Source: CAZBNB01 sp964493245 (GTDB lineage: Bacteria > Pseudomonadota > Gammaproteobacteria > Legionellales > Legionellaceae). From it: 36,376 bases of DNA. Position numbers and translations under genes: made by a program. Every line of letters begins with the position of its first letter. The first letter of the stretch is position 1. Location of the stretch: positions 1 to 36,376 of the forward strand of contig CAZBNB010000025.1 of the NCBI GenBank assembly GCA_964493245.1, in the 5' to 3' direction. The notes beneath the pieces were generated by a model, which did not search any database, was not told the origin of the DNA, and saw nothing but the letters and a program-made list of their open reading frames with translations. Shown here piece by piece: positions 24,151-33,149 of the stretch.

Positions 24151-25818
24151 TTAGCGAGGCGTAGATGAGCTGGGCCCCTGCTGTTCGTTTGAAACATCAG
24201 CGTTGGTTTCTGCTGATGAACTTTCTGTGCTTTGATTTTGTAAGCGATTCGCTGTGTTTTTAGTCGGATTTAATTTTATATCCTCTTCTACAGCTGTTTT
24301 ATCTCGTTGTTGCTCTTCTGCAGCCGCCTCGTTATCTAGGCGTTTTTCGTCGCCTGCCGCAGCGGCCTCCTCTCGTTGCTCTTCACTCGCCGCCGCTTTT
24401 CTTTGATTCAGATTTCTTTGTGAAACCGTTAATGGCTGGCCTTGGCGTTGAATTTGTTGCGGCTGGCCTGCTCTAGCCGGGAGTTGTGTTTGTGAGGGAT
24501 TCACGGCTTGATTACCGGGCTGTGATACATTAGCTGATGCCGGTGTTTGCATCAAACGACTTTGAGCCGATACCTGTGTGTTTGTCGTCATTGGGCTCAT
24601 ATTAGGTGAAGAGGCCGATGATGTTGTTGCTTGTTGGTTCGGATTATTTTGTGATTGTGCTTCTGGCTGCTCCTGAAATTGGCGAGCTAATTGTTGACGC
24701 TCATTTTGATGACGCTGTCTCATTTGATTGACATCTTGAGATTGTCTAATACGTAAAGCATCTTTTTCAGTCGTATGATGGCTGGTGACTTGCTTTGTAT
24801 CTTGCTCTGTCTGATTCGTTAAATCTAATTTGTCTTTTGCTAATTGATTATTTAAATCTTTTTTCTTCTGTTGATACGCGTCTTTAATTTCAGCCTGCTT
24901 TATTTGCTGTTCGTTCTTAAAACTTTTTTTATCTTCTAACTGCTGGCCGCGCAACTCTCTTTTTTCTAATGATCTTCTCTCAGTACTTTGCTTTTCAACA
25001 GCGTGTTGTTCTTTATGTAATTGGTTTGTTTGACCGTCGTGCTCTTTATAAAGCTGTTGCTCTTCTTTTTGTTGTCGTTGCAAAACGCGTTTTCTTTCTT
25101 CTTGGTTTTTAGGCGGAATTTTATCTAACTCTTTTTCATGCTTATCTTCAAGCGCGCGAACTTCATTTTGTTGTTTTTTTTCTAGCTGTTGAGATTGCGC
25201 CTGATGTCGTTGCGTTTCTGCGCTTTTCTCTTGGCGATGCTTTTCTCCTAAATTTTCGCGCTGCTTTTGTTGTCCTTGATCAAAACGCGTCTTGTCCTGC
25301 TTTAATGAGCCCAGCTCTTTTTTTTCGGCTGCTTGTAGATCTTGCATATTATTAAAATGCTGCGACTTAATTCTATCCATCTGTTGATGACGGCTTTTTG
25401 ATACATCACGTAATGCTCGGTCAAACGCACTATTTAGACCTTTTGTTTCGTTTTCATGGCGGCCTTGTAATTCTTTCGTTTCGTTTTCATGGCGTTCATT
25501 TAATTCTCTAAAAGCCTCTTGCTCCAATGAGTCTTTCTTCGGTTGTTGATTTTCTTCACGTCGCAACGTATCTTCTTTGATTTGTGCCATGCGATGCGCT
25601 TCAGCTTGCCTTTCTTGAACCGCACGAGAGCTATACGGATCGTCTTCTTGCTTTACTTTATCTTCATCGGCTGTTGAAACGCCACTGAGCGAAGAAACCT
25701 CGTGTTTCACTTCACCGGTTTTTTGACGGTGTTCGATTTCTTGCGCAATAAAATCATCTAACGCCTCATCAGAAAGTGATTTTAGTGAGCCTCGACCTGG
25801 ATTCATTTTCATAGCCAT
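24151..25818 (-). CDS. Long Gln/Glu/Lys-rich coiled-coil protein, unrecognised
   Basis: I cannot name this 555-residue protein. Residues 1-60 include KSLSDEALDDFIAQEIEHRQ. Residues ~70-375 are a nearly continuous coiled coil rich in Gln, Glu, Lys and Arg, with short internal repeats (RHENETKELQG then RHENETKGLNS). Residues ~380-460 are Gln/Asn/Pro/Ser-rich and probably disordered, and the tail is Ala/Glu-rich. There is no membrane segment or signal peptide. It is the last gene of a minus-strand run that includes the EVE protein. Such composition is common in surface-exposed or secreted proteins of host-associated bacteria, but the role here is open. The start is the first of two close ATGs; AGGA lies 11 bases upstream. 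Confidence 0.75.
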   Translation of the reverse strand: MAMKMNPGRGSLKSLSDEALDDFIAQEIEHRQKTGEVKHEVSSLSGVSTADEDKVKQEDDPYSSRAVQERQAEAHRMAQIKEDTLRREENQQPKKDSLEQEAFRELNERHENETKELQGRHENETKGLNSAFDRALRDVSKSRHQQMDRIKSQHFNNMQDLQAAEKKELGSLKQDKTRFDQGQQKQRENLGEKHRQEKSAETQRHQAQSQQLEKKQQNEVRALEDKHEKELDKIPPKNQEERKRVLQRQQKEEQQLYKEHDGQTNQLHKEQHAVEKQSTERRSLEKRELRGQQLEDKKSFKNEQQIKQAEIKDAYQQKKKDLNNQLAKDKLDLTNQTEQDTKQVTSHHTTEKDALRIRQSQDVNQMRQRHQNERQQLARQFQEQPEAQSQNNPNQQATTSSASSPNMSPMTTNTQVSAQSRLMQTPASANVSQPGNQAVNPSQTQLPARAGQPQQIQRQGQPLTVSQRNLNQRKAAASEEQREEAAAAGDEKRLDNEAAAEEQQRDKTAVEEDIKLNPTKNTANRLQNQSTESSSAETNADVSNEQQGPSSSTPR

Positions 25819-25836
25819 GACGCAGTTATCCTATGT

Positions 25837-26298
25837 TTAACGAGACAATGCTATAATAGCGTCCCATTCTGCTTTAGAAACAGGCAAAACAGACAGACGA
25901 TTCCCTTTCCTTAAGAGTAGCATATTTACAAGATCAGCATGTTGTCTTAACTGTTCTAGTGTGATTATCTGATTAAATTTTGTAACAAATTTTATGTCAA
26001 CCATATACCAAATGGGATTTTCTGGTGTGCTTTTGCTATCTGGATGCTCACTTTTCGGGTCAAAAGCAGTGTGATCGGGATAAGGTTTACTGATAATTTC
26101 GGCAATACCAACAATACCTGGCGGTTGACAATTGGAGTGATAAAAAAACACGTGATCATGGATTTGCATCTGATCACGCATAAAATTACGTGCTTGATAG
26201 TTACGCACGCCATCCCAACAAGTGGTTTGATGTTCTGCTTGCTGCAGATCATCAATACTAAAGCAAGATGGCTCTGACTTCATTAACCAATGGTTCAT
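25837..26298 (-). CDS. EVE-domain protein (thymocyte nuclear protein 1-like)
   Basis: This is a 153-residue single EVE domain, a PUA-like fold that binds nucleic acids carrying modified bases. The family blocks are MNHWLMKSEPSCFSIDDLQ at the start, TCWDGVRNYQARNFMRDQM, DHVFFYHSNCQPPGIVGIAEI, and LSVLPVSKAEWDAIIAL at the end. Such stand-alone bacterial proteins are widespread and of uncertain physiological role. The gene starts 5 bp after the beta-barrel gene and is followed by the coiled-coil gene 18 bp later, so all three are probably co-transcribed. Confidence 0.93.
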   Translation of the reverse strand: MNHWLMKSEPSCFSIDDLQQAEHQTTCWDGVRNYQARNFMRDQMQIHDHVFFYHSNCQPPGIVGIAEIISKPYPDHTAFDPKSEHPDSKSTPENPIWYMVDIKFVTKFNQIITLEQLRQHADLVNMLLLRKGNRLSVLPVSKAEWDAIIALSR

Positions 26299-26303
26299 AT
26301 GCT

Positions 26304-26993
26304 TTAACCATTAAACTTATAAATGAATGATAAAGCACCATCAAGAAGACTGAAATCATTAGTGTAATACTGATATTGTCTGGGTGCGGTTGTTGTGAAA
26401 CCTTTGCTAGATTGGCTAGCAAAATTGGTATACATCGCATCCAATCGCACTAAGAAACTCGGGGTTGCAGATACCAAGAAACCTAAGCCACTTTGAAAAC
26501 CACTTTTATGTACACTTTCGTTTAGATAGCCATAAGCGCCATTGTCTTGCATTCTAAATTGTGTATTAGAATAGCCCAATATGACATGCCCTACTGCACC
26601 GGGAAGAAACTCATAACCGGGCAGGACACGAAGCCCCAAACTATAACGCGAACTTAATTGATAAGATGCGCTGGGGTTGTAGTACTGCACAGAGGTATTC
26701 AAAGCATTTGCTTGACCAAAAAACTCCATACCAAGCTTAACACGATCAGACACACTGTAATCATAACCAGCAAAACCACCGCCAATCAAACCCACACTAC
26801 CCAGTTGTTGTGTTTGTATACTGTTCACATTAGACAACTTATCTAATAGATTAGAAACACCCAGATCAGCTCCCAAATAAAAACCGTCATAAGGACTATA
26901 CATATCGGTTTCACCCATCGCACCAGCCCATGTACAATGACTCATACCACTCAGTAGTGCGGCTAACCAATAATGTGACTTTGTTAACTTCAT
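26304..26993 (-). CDS. Outer-membrane beta-barrel protein, small
   Basis: This 229-residue protein has a signal peptide (MKLTKSHYWLAALLSGMSHCTWAG) and a mature part made of alternating short strands with Gly/Tyr-rich turns (GFYLGADLGVSNL, GLIGGGFAGYDYSVSDRVKLGMEFFGQAN, YSLGLRVLPGYEF). This is the pattern of an 8-stranded OmpA/OmpX-like or porin-type barrel of the kind common in Legionellaceae and Coxiellaceae. The C-terminus is FIYKFNG rather than a final aromatic residue. A strong ribosome-binding site (GAGGGAG) overlaps the stop codon of the upstream Cys-rich gene, suggesting coupled translation. The function (adhesin, porin or structural) is unknown. Confidence 0.8.
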   Translation of the reverse strand: MKLTKSHYWLAALLSGMSHCTWAGAMGETDMYSPYDGFYLGADLGVSNLLDKLSNVNSIQTQQLGSVGLIGGGFAGYDYSVSDRVKLGMEFFGQANALNTSVQYYNPSASYQLSSRYSLGLRVLPGYEFLPGAVGHVILGYSNTQFRMQDNGAYGYLNESVHKSGFQSGLGFLVSATPSFLVRLDAMYTNFASQSSKGFTTTAPRQYQYYTNDFSLLDGALSFIYKFNG

Positions 26994-27002
26994 TATGCTC
27001 CC

Positions 27003-27596
27003 TCATCGATAACACGTAATTGATTTAAAACCGCTACATTGGTCACCAAAACATAACTGCTGGTTACCGATGGCACGGGTTGCAACAACGTGTGATTCTT
27101 TTTCAAAATGGCGTGCTTTTGAGTATCCCATTCGTCTACAGAATGAAAACGCGGCACGTTCACCACAACCTTTATTCGCGGTATAACACCAGTCTATTCG
27201 ATAATGGTTAAATCGCGGATACACAAACTCTCTACCGCGAAAATAATAAGCGCGCGGTGGCTTGTGTAAATGTTTTGCAACACAAGTAATGCGTTTGAAG
27301 CCATTACAATTCCAAGCTTTACACCCTTCACACGTTGCAAAATAACGCGTGACACCCACATTATGAGCAATGGTTGATTGATTCGATTTGTCATACCCCA
27401 TTGCACGACAATATTGATTTGCAACTGGCTCGCCGCAGTGTTTTTTACCCTGCAAGCAATAATCCAGCAGTTTACCATGATATTGTGGATTCCAAAACGT
27501 ACGATAATAATTTTGTTGATCATCGGCTGCGTGTATGCTCCCTTGAGCAAGGCAGAGAAAAAGTATCCAGATGATAAAAGATCGTTGACAATCCAT
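27003..27596 (-). CDS. Secreted Cys-rich protein with two copies of one domain
   Basis: About 197 residues with a signal peptide (SFIIWILFLCLAQGSIHA). The mature protein holds two diverged copies of one ~70-residue domain. Shared positions include: an aromatic or aliphatic residue plus Cys, then Lys-x-Cys-Gly-Glu, Ala, Cys-Arg-x-Met-Gly-Tyr, two later Cys, and Gly-Phe-Lys-x-Ile-Thr-Cys. I recall similar DWC...CG..AA..FC...GY sequences in scattered bacterial and plant proteins, without a known function. The conserved Cys probably form disulfides in the periplasm or outside the cell. The start ATG at 27596 has GGGAG seven bases before it; an earlier start is less likely. It lies 44 bp after dnaE and just before the beta-barrel gene. 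Confidence 0.8.
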   Translation of the reverse strand: MDCQRSFIIWILFLCLAQGSIHAADDQQNYYRTFWNPQYHGKLLDYCLQGKKHCGEPVANQYCRAMGYDKSNQSTIAHNVGVTRYFATCEGCKAWNCNGFKRITCVAKHLHKPPRAYYFRGREFVYPRFNHYRIDWCYTANKGCGERAAFSFCRRMGYSKARHFEKESHVVATRAIGNQQLCFGDQCSGFKSITCYR

Positions 27597-27640
27597 GCAT
27601 ATACTCCCAATCACTCAAAATGCTGTTGTTCAGCTGCGCA

Positions 27641-30600
27641 TTATGTATAACATAATTCGATATTTTGTTGAGAAAGCAGCTGAGTCAGTGCGCTAAACAA
27701 AGCCTCTTCCGGTCGCACTCTAAAGGCCAAACCCAGGTTCATTGTAGCGCGAACTTGTGAATTCGTGTAACGAATTTGTACGACACATTGTCCAGGGAAT
27801 CGTTGTAAAATTAATTTCAATTGCTCAATCAGCGACTCATTGGTCGATGATAACGTCAATGCCACATATTTTGCAAAACGTACCCGCACTTCATCAATCG
27901 TCAAAATAGCTTGCGTCACAATTCGATGACCACCATTATACTCATCGCGTTGTAGCTCACCTTCTACAACCAAAATACGGCCGACAGCCAAATGCTCCAA
28001 TTGTGGCTCAATACGCTCAGCAAAAGCAATCACATCAATCTGACTTCCTTCGTTTTCCAGCGCTAAAATAATGAGTTTTTTACCACGCTTTGTGATCACC
28101 GTACGCATGGTTGTCACCAAACCACAGACAAAAATATGTTTCATCTTAAAGGGATCTAATTGAGAAATCGGCTGAATAAATGAAGCAAACTCGGTCAAAT
28201 AAGGCTGTGTTGGATGACCGGTTAAATAAAGGCCTAATGTTTCTTTTTCACCGTCTAAACGAATTGTTAATGAATAAGGCTGACATGCAATGTAATCTTC
28301 TTGATCGGTGGGCGTTTCGTCTATGGAAAACATGTCTTGTTGTCCCGAGCGCTGGTTTTCTAAATATTTAACACCACTTTGCATGGCTTTTTCTAAAGAT
28401 GCCGCCAGCACCGCGCGATCATGTTCCCAGATATCCATACTGCCACTTTTAATCAAGGCATCTAAAACACGTCGATTGACTTTACGCATATCCAAACGAC
28501 GGCACACATCGAATAAACTGAAATAATCGCCATTGGCTCGTCTTTCATCGACTAAACACTCAATAGCAGACTCTCCCACCCCTTTAATTGCACCCAAACC
28601 ATAACGCAGGGTTTGGTTATCAACGACAGTGAAAGTATATTGCGAACGATTCAGGCACGGAGGTAATACCGTTAAACGCATATTTTCACACTCGCGAATA
28701 AAACCAACCACTTTATCTGTATTGTCCATATCCGACGACATAACAGCAGCCATAAAAGCCGCAGGATAATGTGCTTTTAACCAAGCGGTTTGATAGGCAA
28801 TCAAGGCATAAGCAGCCGAGTGGGATTTATTAAACCCATAGCCTGCAAATTTTTCCATTAAATCGAAAATAAGCGTGGCTGTATCTTGCGGGACATCACG
28901 TGCCACAGCACCTTCGGTAAAAATAGTTCGCTGTTTGGCCATTTCCTCTGGTTTTTTCTTTCCCATCGCACGGCGAAGTAAATCGGCACCACCCAGCGTG
29001 TAATTAGCCAGTACTTGTGCGATTTGCATCACTTGCTCTTGATACAAAATGACGCCGTAAGTCGGCTTTAATATCGGCTCTAAATCAGGGTGAGGGTAAA
29101 CAACCACGGCAACCCCATGTTTTCTATCAATAAAATCGTCAACCATCCCTGATTGCAATGGTCCTGGTCTAAACAGAGCGACCAGTGCGATCACATCTTC
29201 AAAACAATCCGGTTGCAAACGGTGAATTAACTCTTTCATACCCCGAGACTCTAACTGAAACACAGCGGTCGTTTGGCAAGCTTTTAATAAAGCAAAGCTC
29301 GCCTCATCATCCATAGGGATAGTTGAAATATCGATGGGTTCAAGGTTATCGGTTTTGCGTGACCGATTAATAATTTTTAGTGCTGCATGGATAATGGTTA
29401 ATGTTCTCAGACCTAAAAAGTCAAACTTCACAAGCCCTGCTGCTTCCACATCATCTTTGTCAAACTGACTGACCAATTGAGAAGAGCCTTCTTCACAATA
29501 AATCGCGCTAAAATCAGTGAGCTCTGATGGCGCAATCACCACCCCCCCGGCATGTTTACCCGCATTGCGTGTGATCCCTTCTAGCTTTAAGGCTAAATCA
29601 AATAATTCTTTAACATCATCCTCATTGGCATAGCGTGATGCGAGCTCTTCTTCTTTTGTCAGCGCGTCTCGTAGTGTAATACCCAGCTCAAAAGGAATAA
29701 GCTTGGCTAGTTTATCAACAAACCCATAAGGATGGCCCAATACACGGCCAACATCGCGGACCACAGCCTTCGCGGCCATGGTACCAAAGGTGATAATTTG
29801 TGACACACTTTGTCGACCATATTTTCCAGCCACATATTCAATCACCCGATCACGGCCATCCATACAAAAATCGATGTCAAAATCAGGCATCGATACCCGC
29901 TCTGGATTTAAAAAACGCTCAAACAGCAAATCATAAGCCAGCGGATCAAGATCAGTAATTAACAACGCATAAGCAACCAAGGATCCGGCACCAGACCCCC
30001 GCCCCGGACCAACCGGAACATCATGCGATTTTGCCCAGCGAATAAAGTCAGCTACAATCAAAAAATAGCCTGCAAAGCCCATTGAGTTAATCACATCTAA
30101 CTCGACTTCTAACCGCTCATCATAAGGCTGTCGGTGTAAAGCGATATCTTGATTTGAAAATAATTGCTGTAAGCGGGCTTCTAATCCTTCTTTGGATAAC
30201 TGCGACAAATAGCTTTCAATACTGATATTCGCAGGTGTGGGAAAATTAGGTAGGCAAGGATGACCTAAATTGAGTTTTACCGTACACCGCTTGCTGATTT
30301 CAACGGTATTTTGTAAAGCCTGAGGCAAATCAGCAAACAAAGCATGCATTTCTTCTGCTGAGCGAACATACTGCTTAGCGCTGTATGGTTTCGCGCGCTT
30401 TTCATCATCTAATACAAAACCATCGTGAATGCACACGCGAGCCTCATGCGCATCAAAATCAGACTCATCTAAAAAACGCACATCATTGGTCGCAACCAAC
30501 GGTATTGTTAAGCTGTCTGCTAGCAAAACAGCCGCAGCATTATAGATGTTTTCATCAGTACGATGGGTACGCTGTATTTCAATATAAAAACGATTTCCAA

Positions 30601-31105
30601 ACGCTTTTAGCCAATCATTTGCGCGTTGGCGTGCCAAATCTTGGCGTTGATTCAAAAGCGCGCTGCCAATATCGCCCTCACGACCACCCGATAATGCAAT
30701 TAAGCCCTCGGCATACGCCACAATCCAAGCCCGTTGCACCAATACGCGCCCGTTCATCTGCCCATCTTGGTAAGCTTTCGAAACCAAGCGCGTTAAGTTA
30801 CGATAACCCACCTCATTTTGACACAGTAGAACCAACAAATATTCTGTTTCCGGCTGCTCAGGATCATAATAATAAATATCGCAGCCTAAAATAGGTTTGA
30901 CGCCCGCAGCAATCGCGGCCTGATAAACCTTAACAGCAGCAAATAAATTACAATGGTCCGTAACGGCAACAGCTTGCATGCCGCGATCAACCACCGCATC
31001 CATCAACGGATCGATGCGTACTAAGCTATCAACCAAAGAATATTCTGTTCGTAAATGTAAATGAACAAAGTGTTTCGACGTTGCTTTTGTATTTTCCGAC
31101 ACCAT
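27641..31105 (-). CDS. dnaE: DNA polymerase III alpha subunit DnaE
   Basis: DnaE is the replicative DNA polymerase. The 1154-residue protein has an N-terminal PHP domain (FVHLHLRTEYSLVDSL), polymerase motifs GPGRGSGAGSLVAYAL and PDFDIDFCMDGRDRVIEYV with the catalytic Asp pair, FDFLGLRTLT with the third Asp, the helix-hairpin-helix region, and a C-terminal OB fold. The length matches E. coli DnaE (1160). The ATG directly follows the ligA stop, so the two genes are co-transcribed. This location differs from the common lpxB-rnhB-dnaE-accA context. Confidence 0.98.
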   Translation of the reverse strand: MVSENTKATSKHFVHLHLRTEYSLVDSLVRIDPLMDAVVDRGMQAVAVTDHCNLFAAVKVYQAAIAAGVKPILGCDIYYYDPEQPETEYLLVLLCQNEVGYRNLTRLVSKAYQDGQMNGRVLVQRAWIVAYAEGLIALSGGREGDIGSALLNQRQDLARQRANDWLKAFGNRFYIEIQRTHRTDENIYNAAAVLLADSLTIPLVATNDVRFLDESDFDAHEARVCIHDGFVLDDEKRAKPYSAKQYVRSAEEMHALFADLPQALQNTVEISKRCTVKLNLGHPCLPNFPTPANISIESYLSQLSKEGLEARLQQLFSNQDIALHRQPYDERLEVELDVINSMGFAGYFLIVADFIRWAKSHDVPVGPGRGSGAGSLVAYALLITDLDPLAYDLLFERFLNPERVSMPDFDIDFCMDGRDRVIEYVAGKYGRQSVSQIITFGTMAAKAVVRDVGRVLGHPYGFVDKLAKLIPFELGITLRDALTKEEELASRYANEDDVKELFDLALKLEGITRNAGKHAGGVVIAPSELTDFSAIYCEEGSSQLVSQFDKDDVEAAGLVKFDFLGLRTLTIIHAALKIINRSRKTDNLEPIDISTIPMDDEASFALLKACQTTAVFQLESRGMKELIHRLQPDCFEDVIALVALFRPGPLQSGMVDDFIDRKHGVAVVVYPHPDLEPILKPTYGVILYQEQVMQIAQVLANYTLGGADLLRRAMGKKKPEEMAKQRTIFTEGAVARDVPQDTATLIFDLMEKFAGYGFNKSHSAAYALIAYQTAWLKAHYPAAFMAAVMSSDMDNTDKVVGFIRECENMRLTVLPPCLNRSQYTFTVVDNQTLRYGLGAIKGVGESAIECLVDERRANGDYFSLFDVCRRLDMRKVNRRVLDALIKSGSMDIWEHDRAVLAASLEKAMQSGVKYLENQRSGQQDMFSIDETPTDQEDYIACQPYSLTIRLDGEKETLGLYLTGHPTQPYLTEFASFIQPISQLDPFKMKHIFVCGLVTTMRTVITKRGKKLIILALENEGSQIDVIAFAERIEPQLEHLAVGRILVVEGELQRDEYNGGHRIVTQAILTIDEVRVRFAKYVALTLSSTNESLIEQLKLILQRFPGQCVVQIRYTNSQVRATMNLGLAFRVRPEEALFSALTQLLSQQNIELCYT

Positions 31106-33133
31106 TTATAGCGTATCCCTCATCATCTCTCGGTAGGTGGTCTCATCTAGGATAGTTACTCCCAATGCCGTTGCTTTCTGTAATTTAGAGCCCGCATCAT
31201 CACCAGCTATCAGGAAGTCTGTTTTTGCTGAGACACTACCGGTCACTTGGGCTCCCACCGCTAACAGTGCTGCTTTAATGGTGTCACGTGCCTCACTCAA
31301 AGCACCTGTTAATACAATGGTTTTATGATAAAACGGATGATGAGTTGCCTGCGTTTTGACAGCTTCTTTTGACCATTGAATCCCTAAGCTCAATAACTTT
31401 TCAATCACATGCAAATTATGCGGCTGTTGAAAAAAATGTACAATATAATCTGCACCCACAGGACCAATATCTGGTAATGCCGTTAGCTCATCAACAGAAA
31501 CCGATCGCAACATGTCAATATCCGTAAAATGCGCCGCCAAAACGCGAGCACTGGCTTCGCCAATTTCTCTAATGCCCAGTGCATAAATAAAGCGCTGCAA
31601 AGTCGTTTGCTTACTTTTTTCTAAGGCAAAAATCAAATTAGCAGCTGATTTTTCACCCATACGCGGTAAATTGGCCAACGTTTCCGGCTGTAGCTGATAC
31701 AGGTCACTCACATCCCTAATTAAATCAAAATCGACCAATTGTTCGATAAGTCCTGCACCTAAGCCATCGATTGCCATCGCGCGACGTGAGGCAAAATGCC
31801 AGACCATTCGTTTCAATTGTGCTTTACAAAATAAGCCCCCTGTACAACGGGCAACGGCGTCGCTCCCCTCTTTTATAACTTCGGCACCACATACAGGGCA
31901 AGATGAAGGTAAAACAATCGCTTGTGTGATCTGAGGGCGCTTTTCCAACACCACTGCAACCACTTCCGGAATCACATCTCCTGCACGACGAATGATCACC
32001 GTATCACCCATACGGATATCTTTACGTGCAATCTCATCCATATTATGCAAGGTTGCATTACTCACCGTCACACCACTGACTCGCACAGGTTCTAAACGGG
32101 CAACGGGCGTTAACGCTCCTGTTCTGCCTACTTGAAAATCCACTGACACCAGCGTCGTCATCTCCTCTAAAGCAGGAAACTTGTGTGCACAGGCAAACCG
32201 TGGCGCACGAGAAACAAAGCCGAGTTGTTGTTGTTTTTCAATATCATTCACTTTATAAACCACACCATCAATCTCAAAGGGTAAGTCAGCACGCTGACTT
32301 AAGATGGACTGATAATAATCAAGGCATCCTTTCATTCCTTGCTTGAGTTGGCTTTCTGAAGACACGCGAAAGCCTATTTGTTTCAGCCAAGTCAGCTGTT
32401 CAAAATGGGTTTTAGGTAGCATAAACCCGTCACACTGACCGATGCCATAGCAGTACATTTCTAAAGGTCTTGATGCCGTGATCATCGGGTTTAATTGCCG
32501 CAAGCTACCTGCCGCAGCATTACGCGGATTCGCGAATATTTTTTCACCTTGTTGAGCTGCCTCCTTATTAAGGCGTTCAAATCCTGCGAGTGGCATATAT
32601 ACCTCGCCTCTTACTTCAAGCAAAGCAGGTGGATGCTCCAGGCGTAAATTTAATGGTACAGACGCAATGGTTTTAATGTTATTTGTCACATTTTCACCAA
32701 CACTACCATCGCCTCTGGTTGCTGCGACCGTTAATTTTCCATATTCATAGGTTAAATTAATGGCGAGGCCATCTAATTTAGGTTCACAACAAAACATCGT
32801 CATTTCGGCTTGAGACACATCAAGCTTTTCTTCCACACGCCGAATAAACGCTTTTAAATCTTCTTCTGTAAAAACATTACTCAGTGACAGCATGGGTAAG
32901 TGATGTGTCACTGGCAACAGCTCACTGGCAATAGGCGCACCAACACGTTGTGTCGGTGAATCTGCTTGTTTGGTTTCAGGATATTTTTCTTCTAATGCCT
33001 GCAATGCTTTAAAACACCGATCATATTCAGCATCTGGAACCTGAGGGGTATCCAACACATAGTAATGATAATCATAGAGGCGGATTTGCTCGCGCAATGA
33101 TTCGATTTGCTTTAAAATAGTTTCACTAACCAC
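31106..33133 (-). CDS. ligA: NAD-dependent DNA ligase LigA
   Basis: LigA joins nicks in DNA using NAD+. The adenylated Lys is in CEPKLDGLA (Lys119 from the chosen start). NAD-binding domain Ia residues (YDYHYYVLDTPQVPDAEYD), the Cys4 zinc finger (CPVCG...CTGGLFC), helix-hairpin-helix repeats and a C-terminal BRCT domain (HHPFYHKTIVLTGALSEARDTIKAALLAVGAQV) are all present; about 675 residues is normal. I choose the GTG at 33133: AGGAG lies 11 bases upstream and the N-terminus then matches the family. An ATG 21 codons further upstream would run deep into the divergent rmuC. Confidence 0.97.
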   Translation of the reverse strand: MVSETILKQIESLREQIRLYDYHYYVLDTPQVPDAEYDRCFKALQALEEKYPETKQADSPTQRVGAPIASELLPVTHHLPMLSLSNVFTEEDLKAFIRRVEEKLDVSQAEMTMFCCEPKLDGLAINLTYEYGKLTVAATRGDGSVGENVTNNIKTIASVPLNLRLEHPPALLEVRGEVYMPLAGFERLNKEAAQQGEKIFANPRNAAAGSLRQLNPMITASRPLEMYCYGIGQCDGFMLPKTHFEQLTWLKQIGFRVSSESQLKQGMKGCLDYYQSILSQRADLPFEIDGVVYKVNDIEKQQQLGFVSRAPRFACAHKFPALEEMTTLVSVDFQVGRTGALTPVARLEPVRVSGVTVSNATLHNMDEIARKDIRMGDTVIIRRAGDVIPEVVAVVLEKRPQITQAIVLPSSCPVCGAEVIKEGSDAVARCTGGLFCKAQLKRMVWHFASRRAMAIDGLGAGLIEQLVDFDLIRDVSDLYQLQPETLANLPRMGEKSAANLIFALEKSKQTTLQRFIYALGIREIGEASARVLAAHFTDIDMLRSVSVDELTALPDIGPVGADYIVHFFQQPHNLHVIEKLLSLGIQWSKEAVKTQATHHPFYHKTIVLTGALSEARDTIKAALLAVGAQVTGSVSAKTDFLIAGDDAGSKLQKATALGVTILDETTYREMMRDTL

Positions 33134-33149
33134 GTTGCTTGACACTCCT

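Noticed and set aside
25837..26298. EVE-domain gene as part of an anti-phage defence system
   Set aside because: EVE domains do occur in modification-dependent restriction enzymes, but here the domain stands alone, is of the common THYN1-like type, and has no nuclease or GTPase partner nearby.
30385..30894. 169-residue plus-strand open frame inside dnaE
   Set aside because: It lies wholly opposite strongly conserved polymerase coding sequence and has no family resemblance or ribosome-binding site.
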